From Camarhynchus parvulus (lineage: Eukaryota > Chordata > Aves > Passeriformes > Thraupidae), in assembly GCF_901933205.1 (NCBI RefSeq), contig NC_044581.1:8666001-8730000 (forward strand): a stretch of DNA of 64,000 nucleotides, read 5' to 3'. A program made the translations under genes and the position numbers. The notes under the pieces were generated by a model that searched no databases, was not told where the DNA came from, and worked only from the letters and a program-made list of their open reading frames with translations. Position 1 is the first letter of the stretch; every line of letters starts with the position of its first letter. Below, piece by piece: positions 36,206-48,492 of this stretch.

Positions 36206-36314
36206 TTGGTGTTGTCTGAGTCAATGGTGTGAAAGAGCTTCTCCAGTTCCTCCTCGTTGAGCGTCCCATCAGAAAAGAAGGCCTGGAACTCCTCCAGGGA
36301 CAGCTTCCCATCAT
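36206..36314 (-). CDS. NECAB2: NECAB2 exon 3 (EF-hand 1 to start of EF-hand 2)
   Basis: This exon encodes the rest of the first EF-hand, whose full loop with exon 2 is [12 protein letters not shown]. This has acidic or amide ligands at positions 1, 3 and 5, glycine at 6 and glutamate at 12, a canonical calcium-binding loop. It then encodes a linker ([19 protein letters not shown]) and the start of the second loop, HTIDSDNT plus two bases of an asparagine codon. The acceptor is tgctgtttgcag and the donor gtaagc. Its length of 109 bp keeps the phase with both microexon neighbours. Confidence 0.95.
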
Positions 36315-38405
36315 CTGCAAACAGCAACACAGCACCATTAGGAACAGCAGAGTGAGGGGGCAAGGCTGAAAATCAAGAGTTATTTACAGATTGAAAGTTT
36401 CGCGCCAAAATGATCTCCAAGTGCTCCTGCAAAGCTGGCCCTCAGCCAAAGCAGAGCTCACAGGCCTCAGGGTGGGACCCTGCAGCTCTGGCTGGTCCAG
36501 AGCACAGGAAGATGCTCCTGGGTATGGATGCAGTGGCCATTGGCAACTGATTGGGCTCTTAAGCCAAAGCATGGCTCAAACCCAAAGAGGAAAAAACTGG
36601 TGAGCTTCATCCTAAAACTGAATTACATTTAAGAAATTATGGAGTGTTTTGTCCACCCTATGTTCAAATGATGCAGGATGCTCAGTAAGGGACATTTACC
36701 AGACAGGAAAAGACCCTGGGCTGGAATTACAACAGACCCAGCATTATCTCTTGCCATCTCTGCATCCTCTCCAGCACAGTCCATGTCCCTGCTCTGGACA
36801 GAAATGTTAAATGGGATCTGTTTCACTGATGTGGAAATCTGGCCACAGACTTTCTCTGTTATTTTATGTATTGGTCCCAGTGCTCATTCAATACCGGGGC
36901 CACTATGGACTCCTTAAATGACTGAAAAGAAAAAGAAATTATCAAATTCATGTACAAGGGGCTAAAAGAAAGCGTCTCACAAGTTTGACTGATAAGGTGA
37001 CAATGGATTACAGTTAACTGAGAAATCTGGAGCCGTGCTCTGTGCTCTGTGGACAGGGACAGAGCTGGCTGTGAGAAAGCTCCTGTGAAGCTCAACAATT
37101 AAGCAACAGGAGAGAGACAAAAGAAACTCTAAAGAAACTTTAATTTATCATTTCTTGTCCAAGCTGCTGACACCACGCTCTGGTGTGCAGCAGTGCCTGG
37201 GGCTAGGGGGAAAACTACCCCAGGTCACATATTATTTAAAATCTTTCCATTCATATCCACAGAAGAGTCACAGGCTGGAAATGCTGCCTACTTTGTGGTA
37301 GGAGAATGTATCATTTATTATTTAATCAAATCAATAATAAACCCTGCTGTTTCTTTTTCAGGAAATGATGCTAGAGGAAAAAATTATCCAACTCTCCACA
37401 TACACGTCAATATTCCTTCCCCAAAGCAAGGCTGCTGCTCCTAAAACATACCTGCATTGCCAAATGCTAACCCAGTTTCCCTTGCCTGGCATCGACAAAT
37501 TTAGAACAGTGATAAACTGAGCCAGAGATGCCCATTTAATTGGCAATTATGGAAGGAGCACAGCAGGAGAACAGTCTACAGCAGCACTGGGTGAAGAGGG
37601 CACCATTTCCAGAGCACCACAATGGCTACAGACAGGGTCCAGCTGCCTTTATTGTTTTTCCCCATTCCTTCCCCAAAATGTGACCTTTTTGCAGCAGGCA
37701 GGGTGCAGAATTGCAATGCACAGCTCAGGGAATGGTCCCAAATCTGCTTTTTTTAGTTTACAGAGCACTAAAGCACCTGCGCTTCAGCAAGAGCCTCTTG
37801 CTTGAAGCATCCCCCCGGTGTCCCCTGGAGGTTCACCCTGCGGGGCCATCCTGTCCCTGGAGGAGATACACAGTCTGTGTCCAGGCAGGAGCCCCATCCC
37901 CACCTCTCATCTCCACCTCTCCACGCTGCACAAGAAGCTTTTCCCCCTCAGTGCTCCCATTTATGCAGGATCCTAGCTAAGATCAAGGTTTGGTTTCTTC
38001 TGATCCTCACTGGCAATGAATGCACATCTTCAAGCACCAAGATCAAAAGGATGACAGCTTTTCTATCCCACAAGGGCTAAACAATTCTTTATATATAGAA
38101 CACTTCATTGTAAACCATAAATCAGAGCTTGTTCACCTTCAAACTGTCCTTCCACACACAGGGCAGCAGAAATAAATTCCCAGGAAAGTCACATAAACCA
38201 AGTTCCTGGGAAAGAGAAACTGTAAAGTGAAGTGGATTCTTTTCAGGAGAGTACTTTGATCTGAATTTACAGTTTGCTTAACTCTGAAAAACAAAAGGTG
38301 TTGTTAAGTTTAAGGCAAAAAATCCACACCTTTTATCTAGTTTATATCTTATAACTTCTGTCTTGCATTTTACTCTTGCTTGATTTGTTTTGCTCTGGGG
38401 TTTTG

Positions 38406-38436
38406 ATATATATATATATATATATTTTTTTTTTAG
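38406..38436. repeat. (AT)n followed by T run
   Basis: About 10 AT units directly followed by a run of about 11 T. A simple repeat with no other feature. Confidence 0.9.
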
Positions 38437-39458
38437 TAATGTGCTCCAGGATGCATTTTTGCTGCAGTTTCTGAAATATCTGTGTTTGAAACACTGCTCT
38501 GACTCCCATCTCAGAGTGTAGAGAGAGAACAGGTAGACAGATACCAATTACCATGACAGGTCAGATCACTGGAAACCAACATGCAGTGAATTTCTGTTGG
38601 CATTTAACAGCCTGAAGTAATGAAAAAACCAGAATGATGTAAGGATCTAGAGGAAGAAGGAGGTGACAGTGAGTTTTATTTAATTTTTAATGTCTGGACA
38701 CCCCACAGAACTGCTTGAATAAAAGCATTCTGACCCCACAGAATTTGAATAAAAGTACCAATTTTTATTTGCAAGCAGTGCTAGGGACTTTCATCTCCCT
38801 CCCAGCCACCAGCACCAAGCACCAGTCAGCTTAAAGCTGATGGTTATTTGATACAAACTGGAATCCTTGTCTGCAAGCACACAAAGCAAGAGCTTTCTGA
38901 GTTAGGAGATAATCCTTGAGCTGCATATCTATAATTGTGGGACAGCCTGAGAGCCTGGGTTTCTGGAGCCCAGCAGGCAGAGATGCCTTCAGGGAACCTC
39001 AGGGTGATAAGAGGCAGCAGCAGAGAGGGGCTGGGATCTGCCAGTTCAGATTGAACTGTTAAAAAACCCCGGGTGAGGAGGATTGACCACAATGGCAGCA
39101 CCAGCAGGTCCCCTGGCTGGCAGCTGCTGTGATAAGTGAGAGCTGCTGGGGCACTGTGGGCCAGGAGGAGCCTTATCAGGACAGTCCCAGCTTCTCCTGA
39201 CAGCAGAAGTGTCTGCACTCAGTAGGGAATGGATAAGACTCCCAGAAAGCAGCCTTTTGCAGAAAGCTGCTGGGTTCAAGAGGTACAAACTCTCCACAGG
39301 GACAGGCAGAGCTCAGTTGGTCCAGGCTCACCCCCACCCTGCCTTGTAGAGCTGCTCTGGCTTCTTTCAGCCCTCGGGAGCTACTTCTGACAGGAAGCAT
39401 AAGGGAAAAAGTGAGATTCTTTGCCATATCCTACTAAACCAAATAAAGTTTCCATCAT

Positions 39459-39525
39459 TTTTAAGATCTAGAGATCTCGGAAAGATCTAGATCATAAAGA
39501 TCTTAAAATCTAGAGATCTAGATCT
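39459..39525. repeat. AGATCT-rich direct/inverted repeat cluster
   Basis: Six copies of the palindrome AGATCT at 39464, 39472, 39483, 39498, 39514 and 39520. TTTTAAGATCT at 39459-39469 is the exact reverse complement of AGATCTTAAAA at 39498-39508, so this segment can fold on itself. The origin is unknown. Confidence 0.9.
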
Positions 39526-40709
39526 ACACCAGTATTTGTGATTTTTTTATCTGGGCAACCATACTAAAAGCAGGCAGCCTATTTCAGTGACCCCCTCCCT
39601 CCCCTTTAGGCCCAGCACTTGGAGGTAACACCCAGCTGCCAGCAAGGACAAGTGCCACTAACTAGAAATCTCCTCCCTCGCACCGATGGGCTAAGAGATC
39701 ATCAGGCCACAGCTATCCTGCCATCATTTCTTCCTGAGAGTGCAATCTTAATTTTCCCCTAGCTTTTCAAAATAATTCAATCACAGGCAAAGACCAAAGC
39801 AAATTACCAGCCCAACAGAGTTATCAAAGTTAGAACTAACTGAAGAGGGAAGGACATGAGAGAGAGCATCAGAAAGCCCCAACTGGGATGTTATTATATC
39901 TCCATTTGCCATCATGAAAATGCGAGGAGTCCAGAAGTGGCTTTTATACCTTCTAACTCACACAATCAAGCTGTTCTCACTCGCTAACACAGCCCAGGGA
40001 AAAATCAAACTGAGATCATAAATCGTCCAAAGTATAGGAAATCTGGTGGCTGAGTTTCTGGAAATTCACTCAGTGATACAAATGGCTTAAAGCAAATACA
40101 AAATAAGGTCACTGTTCTGAGCCTGAGTTTGCTAAATATGTTTTCAATTACATGAGGTTGAGACTGCTCATATATTTTCTAGATATATTATGAATATATT
40201 TTCCAGCTATTATTATGACTGTACTTCATTATTTACTTTTATTGCTCTGTGAGCTCTAAAATGCTCTAAGCTCCACTTACTTGCAAGTGCCCAACAGCTA
40301 TGGGTAAGTAAATTGGATTTTAGCAGGGTCTGTGAATAAAAATGAGAACTATTTTTTCTTATTTCTTGGGGGTATGCATGTGCAGATACACGAGCCAGCA
40401 AGAACAGGGATTGGCTTCCACCCTGAACCTTCCATCCAGCCCCCTCAGAAGCCAGGAGGAGAGACTTCATTCATTTAACCAAAGGGGAATATGGGCTTGA
40501 GCTTTCCCTCCTGGGCTGTTGGGGAAAATAACCTCCAGACCCATAGATCTGATCTGGGCAAAGAAGGGGTGTGTTCTCTGCATCAGCCAGCCTGCTCCAA
40601 AAATCATCTGCAGCTCCTCACCACTGACACAGGCAAAAAAATCATCCCCCCACTTCAACTGCAGCCTCCCAGGGCTCTGCTGGGGCAGTTGCACTGGGCT
40701 GGGAGCAGG

Positions 40710-40786
40710 GCTGGTGATTGACCCCAGAGCTGGTGATTGACCCCAGAGCTGGTGATTGACCCCAGAGCTGGTGATTGACCCCCAGA
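40710..40786. repeat. 19-bp tandem repeat, 4 copies
   Basis: Four copies of GCTGGTGATTGACCCCAGA, identical except for one extra C in the last. It lies in NECAB2 intron 2. Confidence 0.97.
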
Positions 40787-43700
40787 TTGCCCTGGCTGAG
40801 GCTGCAGAGCCCCCACAGCCCACGTTTGGGTGGCTCTGCACAACAACAGGGCCACGGGCACTGGAACACAGCCCCTGCCAGTGCCTTTGCTAATGAGATG
40901 TAGCACACATCGTTACAAGGAAATTACTACAATTACAGTAATTTTCTCGTGAAAGAAATTTATAGTATGGCTCCATAATTTTGAAACTTAACTAATGCCC
41001 AGCACAGCTGTTTTCACAAGGGTCAGTGTCACACCAAGCAGATAACCTGAGAGAGATATTGGTGTTTCCAATGTGGTGAATAATCTCTGTTTGAAACACT
41101 CCTGTGCATTTCTAATTCCAGCTGGGAATGCTGGTGGGTCCTACTGGGCAATGCTGGCACAGGAAGGCAAAGGCTGGCACAGAAGAAGACAATTTCACAT
41201 ACAAAGCCAGGGATTGAACTTCAGGATCTGGGGTTTTGCTCACTCATTGAAATACACTTGATAAATGCTTTTCTGTGTGCTGGGCATGATCCCCTCCTTT
41301 GCCTCCTTGCCATGAGCACAGTTTTGAGGTGATGCTTTCCATGTGACCCAGGTCAGCTCCCCTGGCAGTGCCCCCGTTCCAGGGCAGGCTGGGCACACAC
41401 CCACAGCTCCCTGGCAGCTGCCCCAGGCAGCTCCACCTCCAGCATCACCTCTGTGCCATGAGCTCATGGAAACCCCTGGGGTTTTTATCTTCCCACAACA
41501 TCTTTCCTTCCTGGGCCTGGATGAGGCCTTGGAGGAACATCGGGTGCACAAAGCAAATGAAAGAACATCCCTTAAGGAGTCAGCCAGTTCCCCTCCCCAG
41601 TCATTCATCCCAGGAATGAAGATCATCTCTTCTTTGGGAATTTGGCTAACCTTTGTCTTCATCAAACACAATATTTAGCCAATTTTGCACTTCTCCTTTC
41701 TTCTCCGCAGCACAGGATGAAGTTCTGCGGTAAAACTGAAACTGGGACATACCCAAAATCTGGGAATGGCACTGGATAGAAGGACTGAGGATCCTTTTTG
41801 TGACTGGATTTGCCTTTTCGTTTCCATTAAAACAGGGAAAAGTGACTTTCATTTCAAAATTACCACGTCAGTCAGTATAACTTATTGAGGAATGACTTAA
41901 AGCCTGGTTCTTGTCTAGGGTGATGGGAAATGCAGCATGCACCAAGCAGACAATGGCTGGGAATCTTCTCTGTAGGACTTGGACTGGAGAAAAATGGGAT
42001 TTCCATTGTAGTCAGAAAACTGCACCTCATTCCCATCAGAAATTGCCTGGGCATTAAGCAGTGTCCATTAGCATACCAGAATTTTCCCCAAGCTGCTCAG
42101 CTTTTATCATGAAATCAAGCCTTTTGTCATCCTAGAGTTAGAAGTAATTTTGAAATTATTTTTAATGGCAGCTATAGATAGTTATCAAATGCAAGCTGTA
42201 GGTAGGGAGACAGGCAGGACTGATACAACACATTTTCTCTCACTATCTTTTGTGAAGACTCTACTTATTTCCCACATAATTCTCAGCCTGCTGTAATGAC
42301 CTGATTAAATGTGTGTGTGGGGGTGGGGATTTCTGTGCTCACCCATTATATTGAATTTGGACTTTTGATCACAGGTATCTAAGAATGCCTTCCACAGAAA
42401 TTCCTGGTTGTTTATAAATTAAGTGCTGGAATTAGACTTCCCCAGGGTGTAAATAGCCTGGCTAGGTTCAATGTAATTGCTGCTTAATAGAGGTTACAGC
42501 AAAAATCACCCAAAGAGTTAGAAGAGGATTCAGACAGAAATGCCTGCAGCCCACAAAGCTTTCTCCAGCCACCATTTTCCTCCAGAAAACAGAAGGTAAC
42601 GTGTTTCAGTTTTCCTCTTGCTATCCAAGTTATTTGCTCTCAGTTTAAAAAGAAAAGGAATGTCAAGAGCTGATTTCAGTGCATTTGCTTCACACCTGTA
42701 GCAGCACAAGGAAGGCAGAGTCAGCCCCTGCACGTGCTCTGTACAATCGCAAGGAAACCAGAGCTCGCAGCGAGCAACCACCTGGCAAAGAATTCATTTT
42801 GAGAGGCAACAGGTGAATTCTCCATGGGTGCCTTGGGCTCCAGCCTGGGCAGCCACGAGGGGCTGGGGGGGAGGCTGTGGGGATGGCTGTGCGCCAGGGT
42901 CATAGCACAAAGCAGACCCCTGGGCTATCAACCATAAATAAACAGCATTAGATAAATAAATAAATAATGGAGGGTCCTGGTTTTGGTTAGGATAGAACTG
43001 ATTTTCTTCCTAGAGGCCGGTACAGTGCTGTGCTTTGGATTTAGTATGAGAATAATGCTGATAACACACTGCTGCTCTAGTGGTTGCTGGGGGGACTGGG
43101 GACATACCTTCACCTCTCTCCCATCAGGAGATCTGTGTTTCCAAGCTGCTGCAGCCATCAGCAGACCCAGCTTAGCTCCAGACACACAATTGCCACTGCC
43201 TCTCAGTTGTTTTTCATCTTAGTTGACCTGAGAGTGCCTTTTTATATTGGGTGCTATTAAATGGATGACTGACTTTGAACAACCATAGCTTTTTAGCACC
43301 TTTGATTTATTTACTCATTTGAAGCCTCTGCCCTGTGAGCTCCACAAGCACAGGCCAGCACAGCAAAGCAGGAGGTTCCTGTGCAGAGGCTGCAGCTCCT
43401 GACCCAAACTGCCTCATTATCTCTCCCAAAGGCTTTGGCTCCCCACATATGCAAACACCTGTCCTGCTCTCTCCATTGCTACTCAGTCTCATCCCCTCTC
43501 TGTCATCCTGAACACCTATTGAACTTTTACTGAACATTTACTGAACATTCACTTCCTTCTCCATTAAAGTGCCTTCAGTGTCTCCCCTCCACACAAGTCC
43601 CACCTTCTTTTTGTATTTGAGCTCTTAGGTGTAAGGTGTGACATTGCAGACACAGCTGCACAAAATGTGAATTTCTGTTTTAGAGAAGATTTTGCAGAGA

Positions 43701-43819
43701 CAAGTGGTTGCAACATCATCAACCTTTGATCTCTACCACTTGATCTCCAAAATTTCTGTTTCTTGCCCATTGTTGCAGACCCCTTCTTCAGTCACCTTCC
43801 TGAAACACTGTGCACAGAC

Positions 43820-44010
43820 TGGATATTATGAAAAATTTCTTTACTAAAAGGGTGGTGAAGCATTGGAACAGACTGACCAGGCAAGTGGCGGGATCACCAC
43901 CTGTGAAGGCATTTGAAAGCCTTGTAGATGTGGCACTTGGGGACACTGATAGACTCCAAGGGCACTCCATGGTCTTAGAGGGCTTGCCAACCTTGATCAT
44001 TCTGTGATTT
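43820..44010 (+). mobile_element. CR1 LINE 3' fragment
   Basis: About 190 bp reading GGATATTATGAAAAATTTCT, then GTGGTGAAGCATTGGAACAG, GTGTAGATG-like and CATTCTGTGATT blocks in the order of a CR1 3' end on the + strand, antisense to NECAB2. The 65-residue frame inside it (KNFFTKRVVKHWNRL) is CR1-derived and not a gene. Confidence 0.9.
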
Positions 44011-45017
44011 AAAAAACATTAGCAAACTTTCCTCTACCAAACCCCTGTCAAAGCCCGTGAGCCACTAGCAGCCTCTCTAAATATTTGATCTAAAGTGAAA
44101 ATGAAACACAAAGACAGCACAGCTTGTTGTTAATATGAGATCACTCTGTGCTTCAACCATCCCAGAGCAGTGAATCCTGACTTCAAAAGTTCTTCCTTGC
44201 ATTTGAGGCAAAATTCTTACAGGGAGATCTTGCTAAAAGAGAGGAGAACCTGTGTCCTGCAGAGCTCTAAAAATAACTATTCTGGACAAGAATTACTACA
44301 GACAAGGAAAAATACAATAAAATAAATAGTAGGAGGAAAAACTGATATTTGGATACTTATACTAAATTATTAAATAGCATAGCTGCTATTTTCCTATGCA
44401 AAAAATAGTTAATTTTTATGCATCAGCAAACTGCAGTGTGATACATAATTCCCTGCAAGGTTAAGCATTTCTTTGTGTGCAGAATAGAGGTGGCCTGGGA
44501 ATCACAGGGAGAAATTGAAATCTGCTCCTGAGCCCTGCCACATCAAAGCAGAGCAAGGGGCTTATTTGGGAGACTCCTTTGCAGTTCCCCACTCACACAT
44601 CAAAAGCTGTGCATGGTTTCAAGCTGCTGCAAGGCTCTTTCTCCTGCCATGCCATGGTGATCCTCCAGGTGCTTCCCACTGGGGGAGATTTCTGCTGAGA
44701 GGGAGAAGTCCTGGGGTGATGGGCAGAGATGTGAAACCCCTGCAGCCCCTGGTGCACTCCCCTTCAGGTCTCCTACAGGAATAATGTGGGATCTGAGGGA
44801 GCTCCTGCCTTTCTGAACTCCAGTGACCTTCACCATATCTGAAGAAAAAGCCCCTGAGAATCTGCCCTGGGTAACACCTTCAGAGTCCCCCCTGCCCAGG
44901 CTGGCTGGGGACAGGTCACACACACACACCAGAGCCTGGCCTCAGCAGCCAGGAGGGAAACCTGGGTTTCTCTGCAGGGACAAGTTAAAATACCCCTTCT
45001 GAAGCTTGTCAGGTCAC

Positions 45018-45172
45018 TTACCACCCCTGGAAGTGTTCAGTGCAAGGCTGGATGGGGCTTTGAGTAGCCTTCAGTGCAAGGTGTCCCTGCCCATGCCAGG
45101 GGATTGGAACAAATTGGTTCTAGAACTTTACGTACCTGCCAACCCAAACTATTCTATGATTCTCTGATTTAC
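45018..45172 (+). mobile_element. CR1 LINE 3' fragment
   Basis: This contains CCCTGGAAGTGTTCAGTGCA, GGCTGGATGGGGCTTTGAG, GGTGTCCCTGCCCATG and the end CAACCCAAACTATTCTATGA followed by TTCTCTGATT. It is a CR1 3' terminus on the + strand, about 155 bp. An internal 15-bp segment (CTTCAGTGCAAGGTG region) partly repeats an upstream one. Confidence 0.88.
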
Positions 45173-46673
45173 TTTATTTCCATCTCCAGGTGGGCAGCCA
45201 AAAGCTTCATTTTGCTGGAAATCAATCCTGAAGCTCCCTCCTGCACCCAGACAGACCAGGAGAGTACAAGTGATATCATCAGGAAATTGCTGGAACAGCC
45301 ACAGCAAGGGCACAGCTGCTCTGGTGCTGCAGCAGAGGTTGGATGTTCTGTGTATCCCACTGAGTTTAAGGAACAGCTCAGGGCTTTGAGAGCAGCAAAC
45401 CCAGAGCATGGGGCTCACACAGCTCTGAGTCCTGGAAGAGCAGCAGGGGATGCATGGCCATGGCAAACAGGAGAGAGGGAAAGAAGCAAATTTTAGATAG
45501 CAGGTGCTTCATCTTAAGACATGGAGGAACTCCATAACTTACTGACAGTAACCTCATGCATTCTTAGAACACACTGCAGCCTACAGAGGGCCCTCACACT
45601 GTCCCCTGCCAAATTAATGTCCCCACTTCTGACTGGGGACACCTCAGATCCCAGATTTAGAAAGGCAATGTCTGTAGTTCTGTGCTGTGCCCCAGTGAGA
45701 ATGGGCTGGCTGACACCTTTGTGCGCTATCAGCTCCAGGCAGACTGCAAGCTCCAAAGTTTCCAAACTTTATCATTAAAATTTGTCAGAAACATCAAAAG
45801 AAAAAGTAAACCTGGGATGATTGATCAGGAAGGTTCAATCAAGCTGAAGCAGAAGCCAACACCCCCGACTCCAGTGCTCTGCAACAGCCTATTAAATCCA
45901 GATTTCTTGGAAAGCTCAGAAACAGGCACCAAACAGCCCCAGTTCCCCTCTGCTCCTCATTAACCAGCCTTCCTGCTCGCTTTTTTAACGTGCAGATAGA
46001 TGAATATTTCAGAGGGCCAAGGCAGGGTTTGCACTATTTCCAGCTCATTATACCCAGCACCCAGCTTCAAATTGAGGAAGAGGCAAGTGTTTGAGCAAAA
46101 GAGGAAAAACTTATGAAAATGCAGAAGTGTGGTCCTGGTGTGGCCAGGGCATGGCAGGGGCAGAACCTCCCTGGGGCTGAGGCTGTTCTGGGCTTGCAGC
46201 ACCACGATGGATCTGGGCACAGCTTGGGGATGCTGCCAGAGGCTGCTCCATGAGGGATCACTGCTGGCAGCTCCCCGGGAGCTGCTCCTGGGGATCCCTG
46301 CTCCACACCACAACAGCAGCCTCTCCCAGGGACAGCCTGGACAGAGCCACGGGGAGCATTTCAACTGCGCTTTCCCTACTCAGGGAAGCACAGTGTTCAT
46401 CTAAGAGAATTGCTGCAGGTAAAACAATAACACCTGGTTTGATTTCCTGGTCCCTGCCAGCAGAAGTTGCATTTCAACCTATCTGAAGGATTCAGTACAA
46501 CAGCCAAAAGCAGTGCCCAGGGTGCAATGACTGTGCTGGGTCCCTGTGTGATGGTGGCGTGTCAGGAATGAGCCGTGGGCAAGCCTGAAAACCCACCTGG
46601 GTTCTGTCACTGCAACAGTTCCCCTGCTTCCCCCTTGTAAAATAAGCTTTATTCTGTGCCAAGTAAAGCCTTG

Positions 46674-46910
46674 CAGTGGATGAGAAGCACGGATGAGAAG
46701 CAGTGGATGAGAAGCTGTGGATGAGAAGCTGTGGATGAGAAGCTGTGGATGAGAAGCAGTGGATGAGAAGCAGTGGATGAGAAGCTGTGGATGAGAAGCA
46801 GTGGATGAGAAGCAGTGGATGAGAAGCTGTGGATGAGAAGCAGTGGATGAGAAGCTGTGGATGAGAAGCTGTGGATGAGAAGCTGTGGATGAGAAGCTGT
46901 GGATGAGAAG
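46674..46910. repeat. 14-bp minisatellite, 17 copies
   Basis: The unit is C(A/T)GTGGATGAGAAG. There are 17 head-to-tail units; the second is 13 bases and the others 14. Units differ mainly at the A/T position (CAG versus CTG). Because 14 is not a multiple of three and the reversed unit has no stop, all three - strand frames stay open and give long Ser/His-rich frames that are not genes. Confidence 0.97.
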
Positions 46911-48297
46911 CAGCGCTCTGAGTGACCTTCCACCAACACCCACCAGAGGCAGGCAGTGGCAGCGGGGCTGCCTCCATGTCGTGGCCACTGGAGCTGTTGA
47001 CTGTTGACAAATTAGCAGCAAATTGCTGCAGATTAGAGAGCTACAAACTCATCTCTTTCTGCAGTCCCATGAAACAATATCCAGATTGCATTGGCAGCAT
47101 CAACAGTTTTCCATTCAGCTAACAAGCTGTGCAGAGATGAAGGAAGCAAATTAAACTAACACGAAAAGCAGATTCCTCATTTGCATTCTCAGAAGGCAGA
47201 AGAAGTTTCCCAACTGCTTTATCATCTGCAGCATACAGGACATCCAACTCCCTGTGCCAGGGCTCAACTGGTGCTTGAATAGCAAATGCAGAACCTGCAT
47301 CATTAATTACTTGTTCCCTCATGTTAATTGCTGAACTGTGAAGTCCAGGTGGAAGCCTACAACACTGACCTCCTGCAACACTAATGTTTCATTTCTTGAA
47401 ACAGAATGGTCTCAAAATCCCTGTTGAAAAAAAGTTTCAGGCTCTAAACAAAACAACTGCTCATGTTTGATGGTCCCTCTCTGAAAAACCCCTTTGCCAA
47501 AAGAGAATTTTTTTGGAGTAGTCTCTGCTTCAGTACAAATGAGAGCCGAAGTGGTCCCTCCCCACGGGATGCCCTTGCAGGTCTCCAGCATGGTCTGTCT
47601 GTCCTGGCTCCCCATGGCTGCATGGGGACAGCAGCCAAGCCAAACCTCACTCAATCCACCACAGCTGCTCTTATTTTTATGCTTCCACTTAATAAGCTTC
47701 TGCATTTCCCATTTCACAGTGGAAATGTAAGCCCTATGCTCAGTGTCTCCAGCTATTTGTCCAGGGCAGGATGGGTGTCTCAGCCCTGTCAGAGATATTT
47801 AACTTCTCTAAGGCAAACAATGCAGATCTCTTCTACACTCTTTCATCCAGCAAAGCCTCTGAGCAGCACAGAACAGAGCAGTCCTGCAGGGAAGGCACAT
47901 CTGCTCTGAAAAGATTGCAAAGAAAAAACAAAACCTAAATACGTTTTCCTGTTCCAGCAAATTCAACTAGCACCTCTTTAATCAGAGATTTCTACTTGTA
48001 ACAAAGCTGCAGCATGAATATCCTCTCTGTTTATTTTTTGCAGTTTGTTCATTTCAAAAGTGGGTTATTAAACCTCCAGAACTCTTATCCAGCTTTTCAG
48101 TTAAGGGAGGAGAAAGAAAAAGTATTTTGCTGCCTTTTCTGCAATGACCCATGTAGCAGAGACTAAAGTACAAATGAAAAACCACAAATTAAACAAATGA
48201 TGAAAACAATAGTACCAAGAATCGCTGCAGCTGCCCGGCAGAGCCCTCCCCCGACCACGGCACGGCTTTCACAAGTAGGTCAGGGCTGGCACTGAGA

Positions 48298-48350
48298 GCT
48301 GAGCATCCCCACAGGCAGCTGAGCATCCCCACAGGCAGCTGAGCATCCCC
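48298..48350. repeat. 20-bp tandem repeat, 2.5 copies
   Basis: Unit GAGCATCCCCACAGGCAGCT at 48301-48320 and 48321-48340, then half a unit. Confidence 0.95.
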
Positions 48351-48426
48351 TCTGCCTGTGCCTGTGCCGTGCTCCGCCCAGCCCGGGCTGCGCAGGCAGG
48401 CACAGCCCCTGGGGCCAGCACAAACA

Positions 48427-48492
48427 GCAGAGGGAAACTTGTGTGCCAGCTCCAGACCCAAAAGGCAGAGGGAAACTTGTATGCCAGCTCCA
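48427..48492. repeat. 28-bp direct repeat, 2 copies
   Basis: Copies at 48427-48454 and 48465-48492 begin GCAGAGGGAAACTTGT and end GCCAGCTCCA. They differ at one base and are separated by 10 bases. Confidence 0.95.

Noticed and set aside
43810..44007. A 65-codon + strand frame
   Set aside because: Lies within a CR1 3' fragment.
46479..47021. Three overlapping 96-180 codon frames, Ser/His/Leu-rich, on the - strand
   Set aside because: They are translations of the 14-bp minisatellite, which has no stop in any - strand frame.
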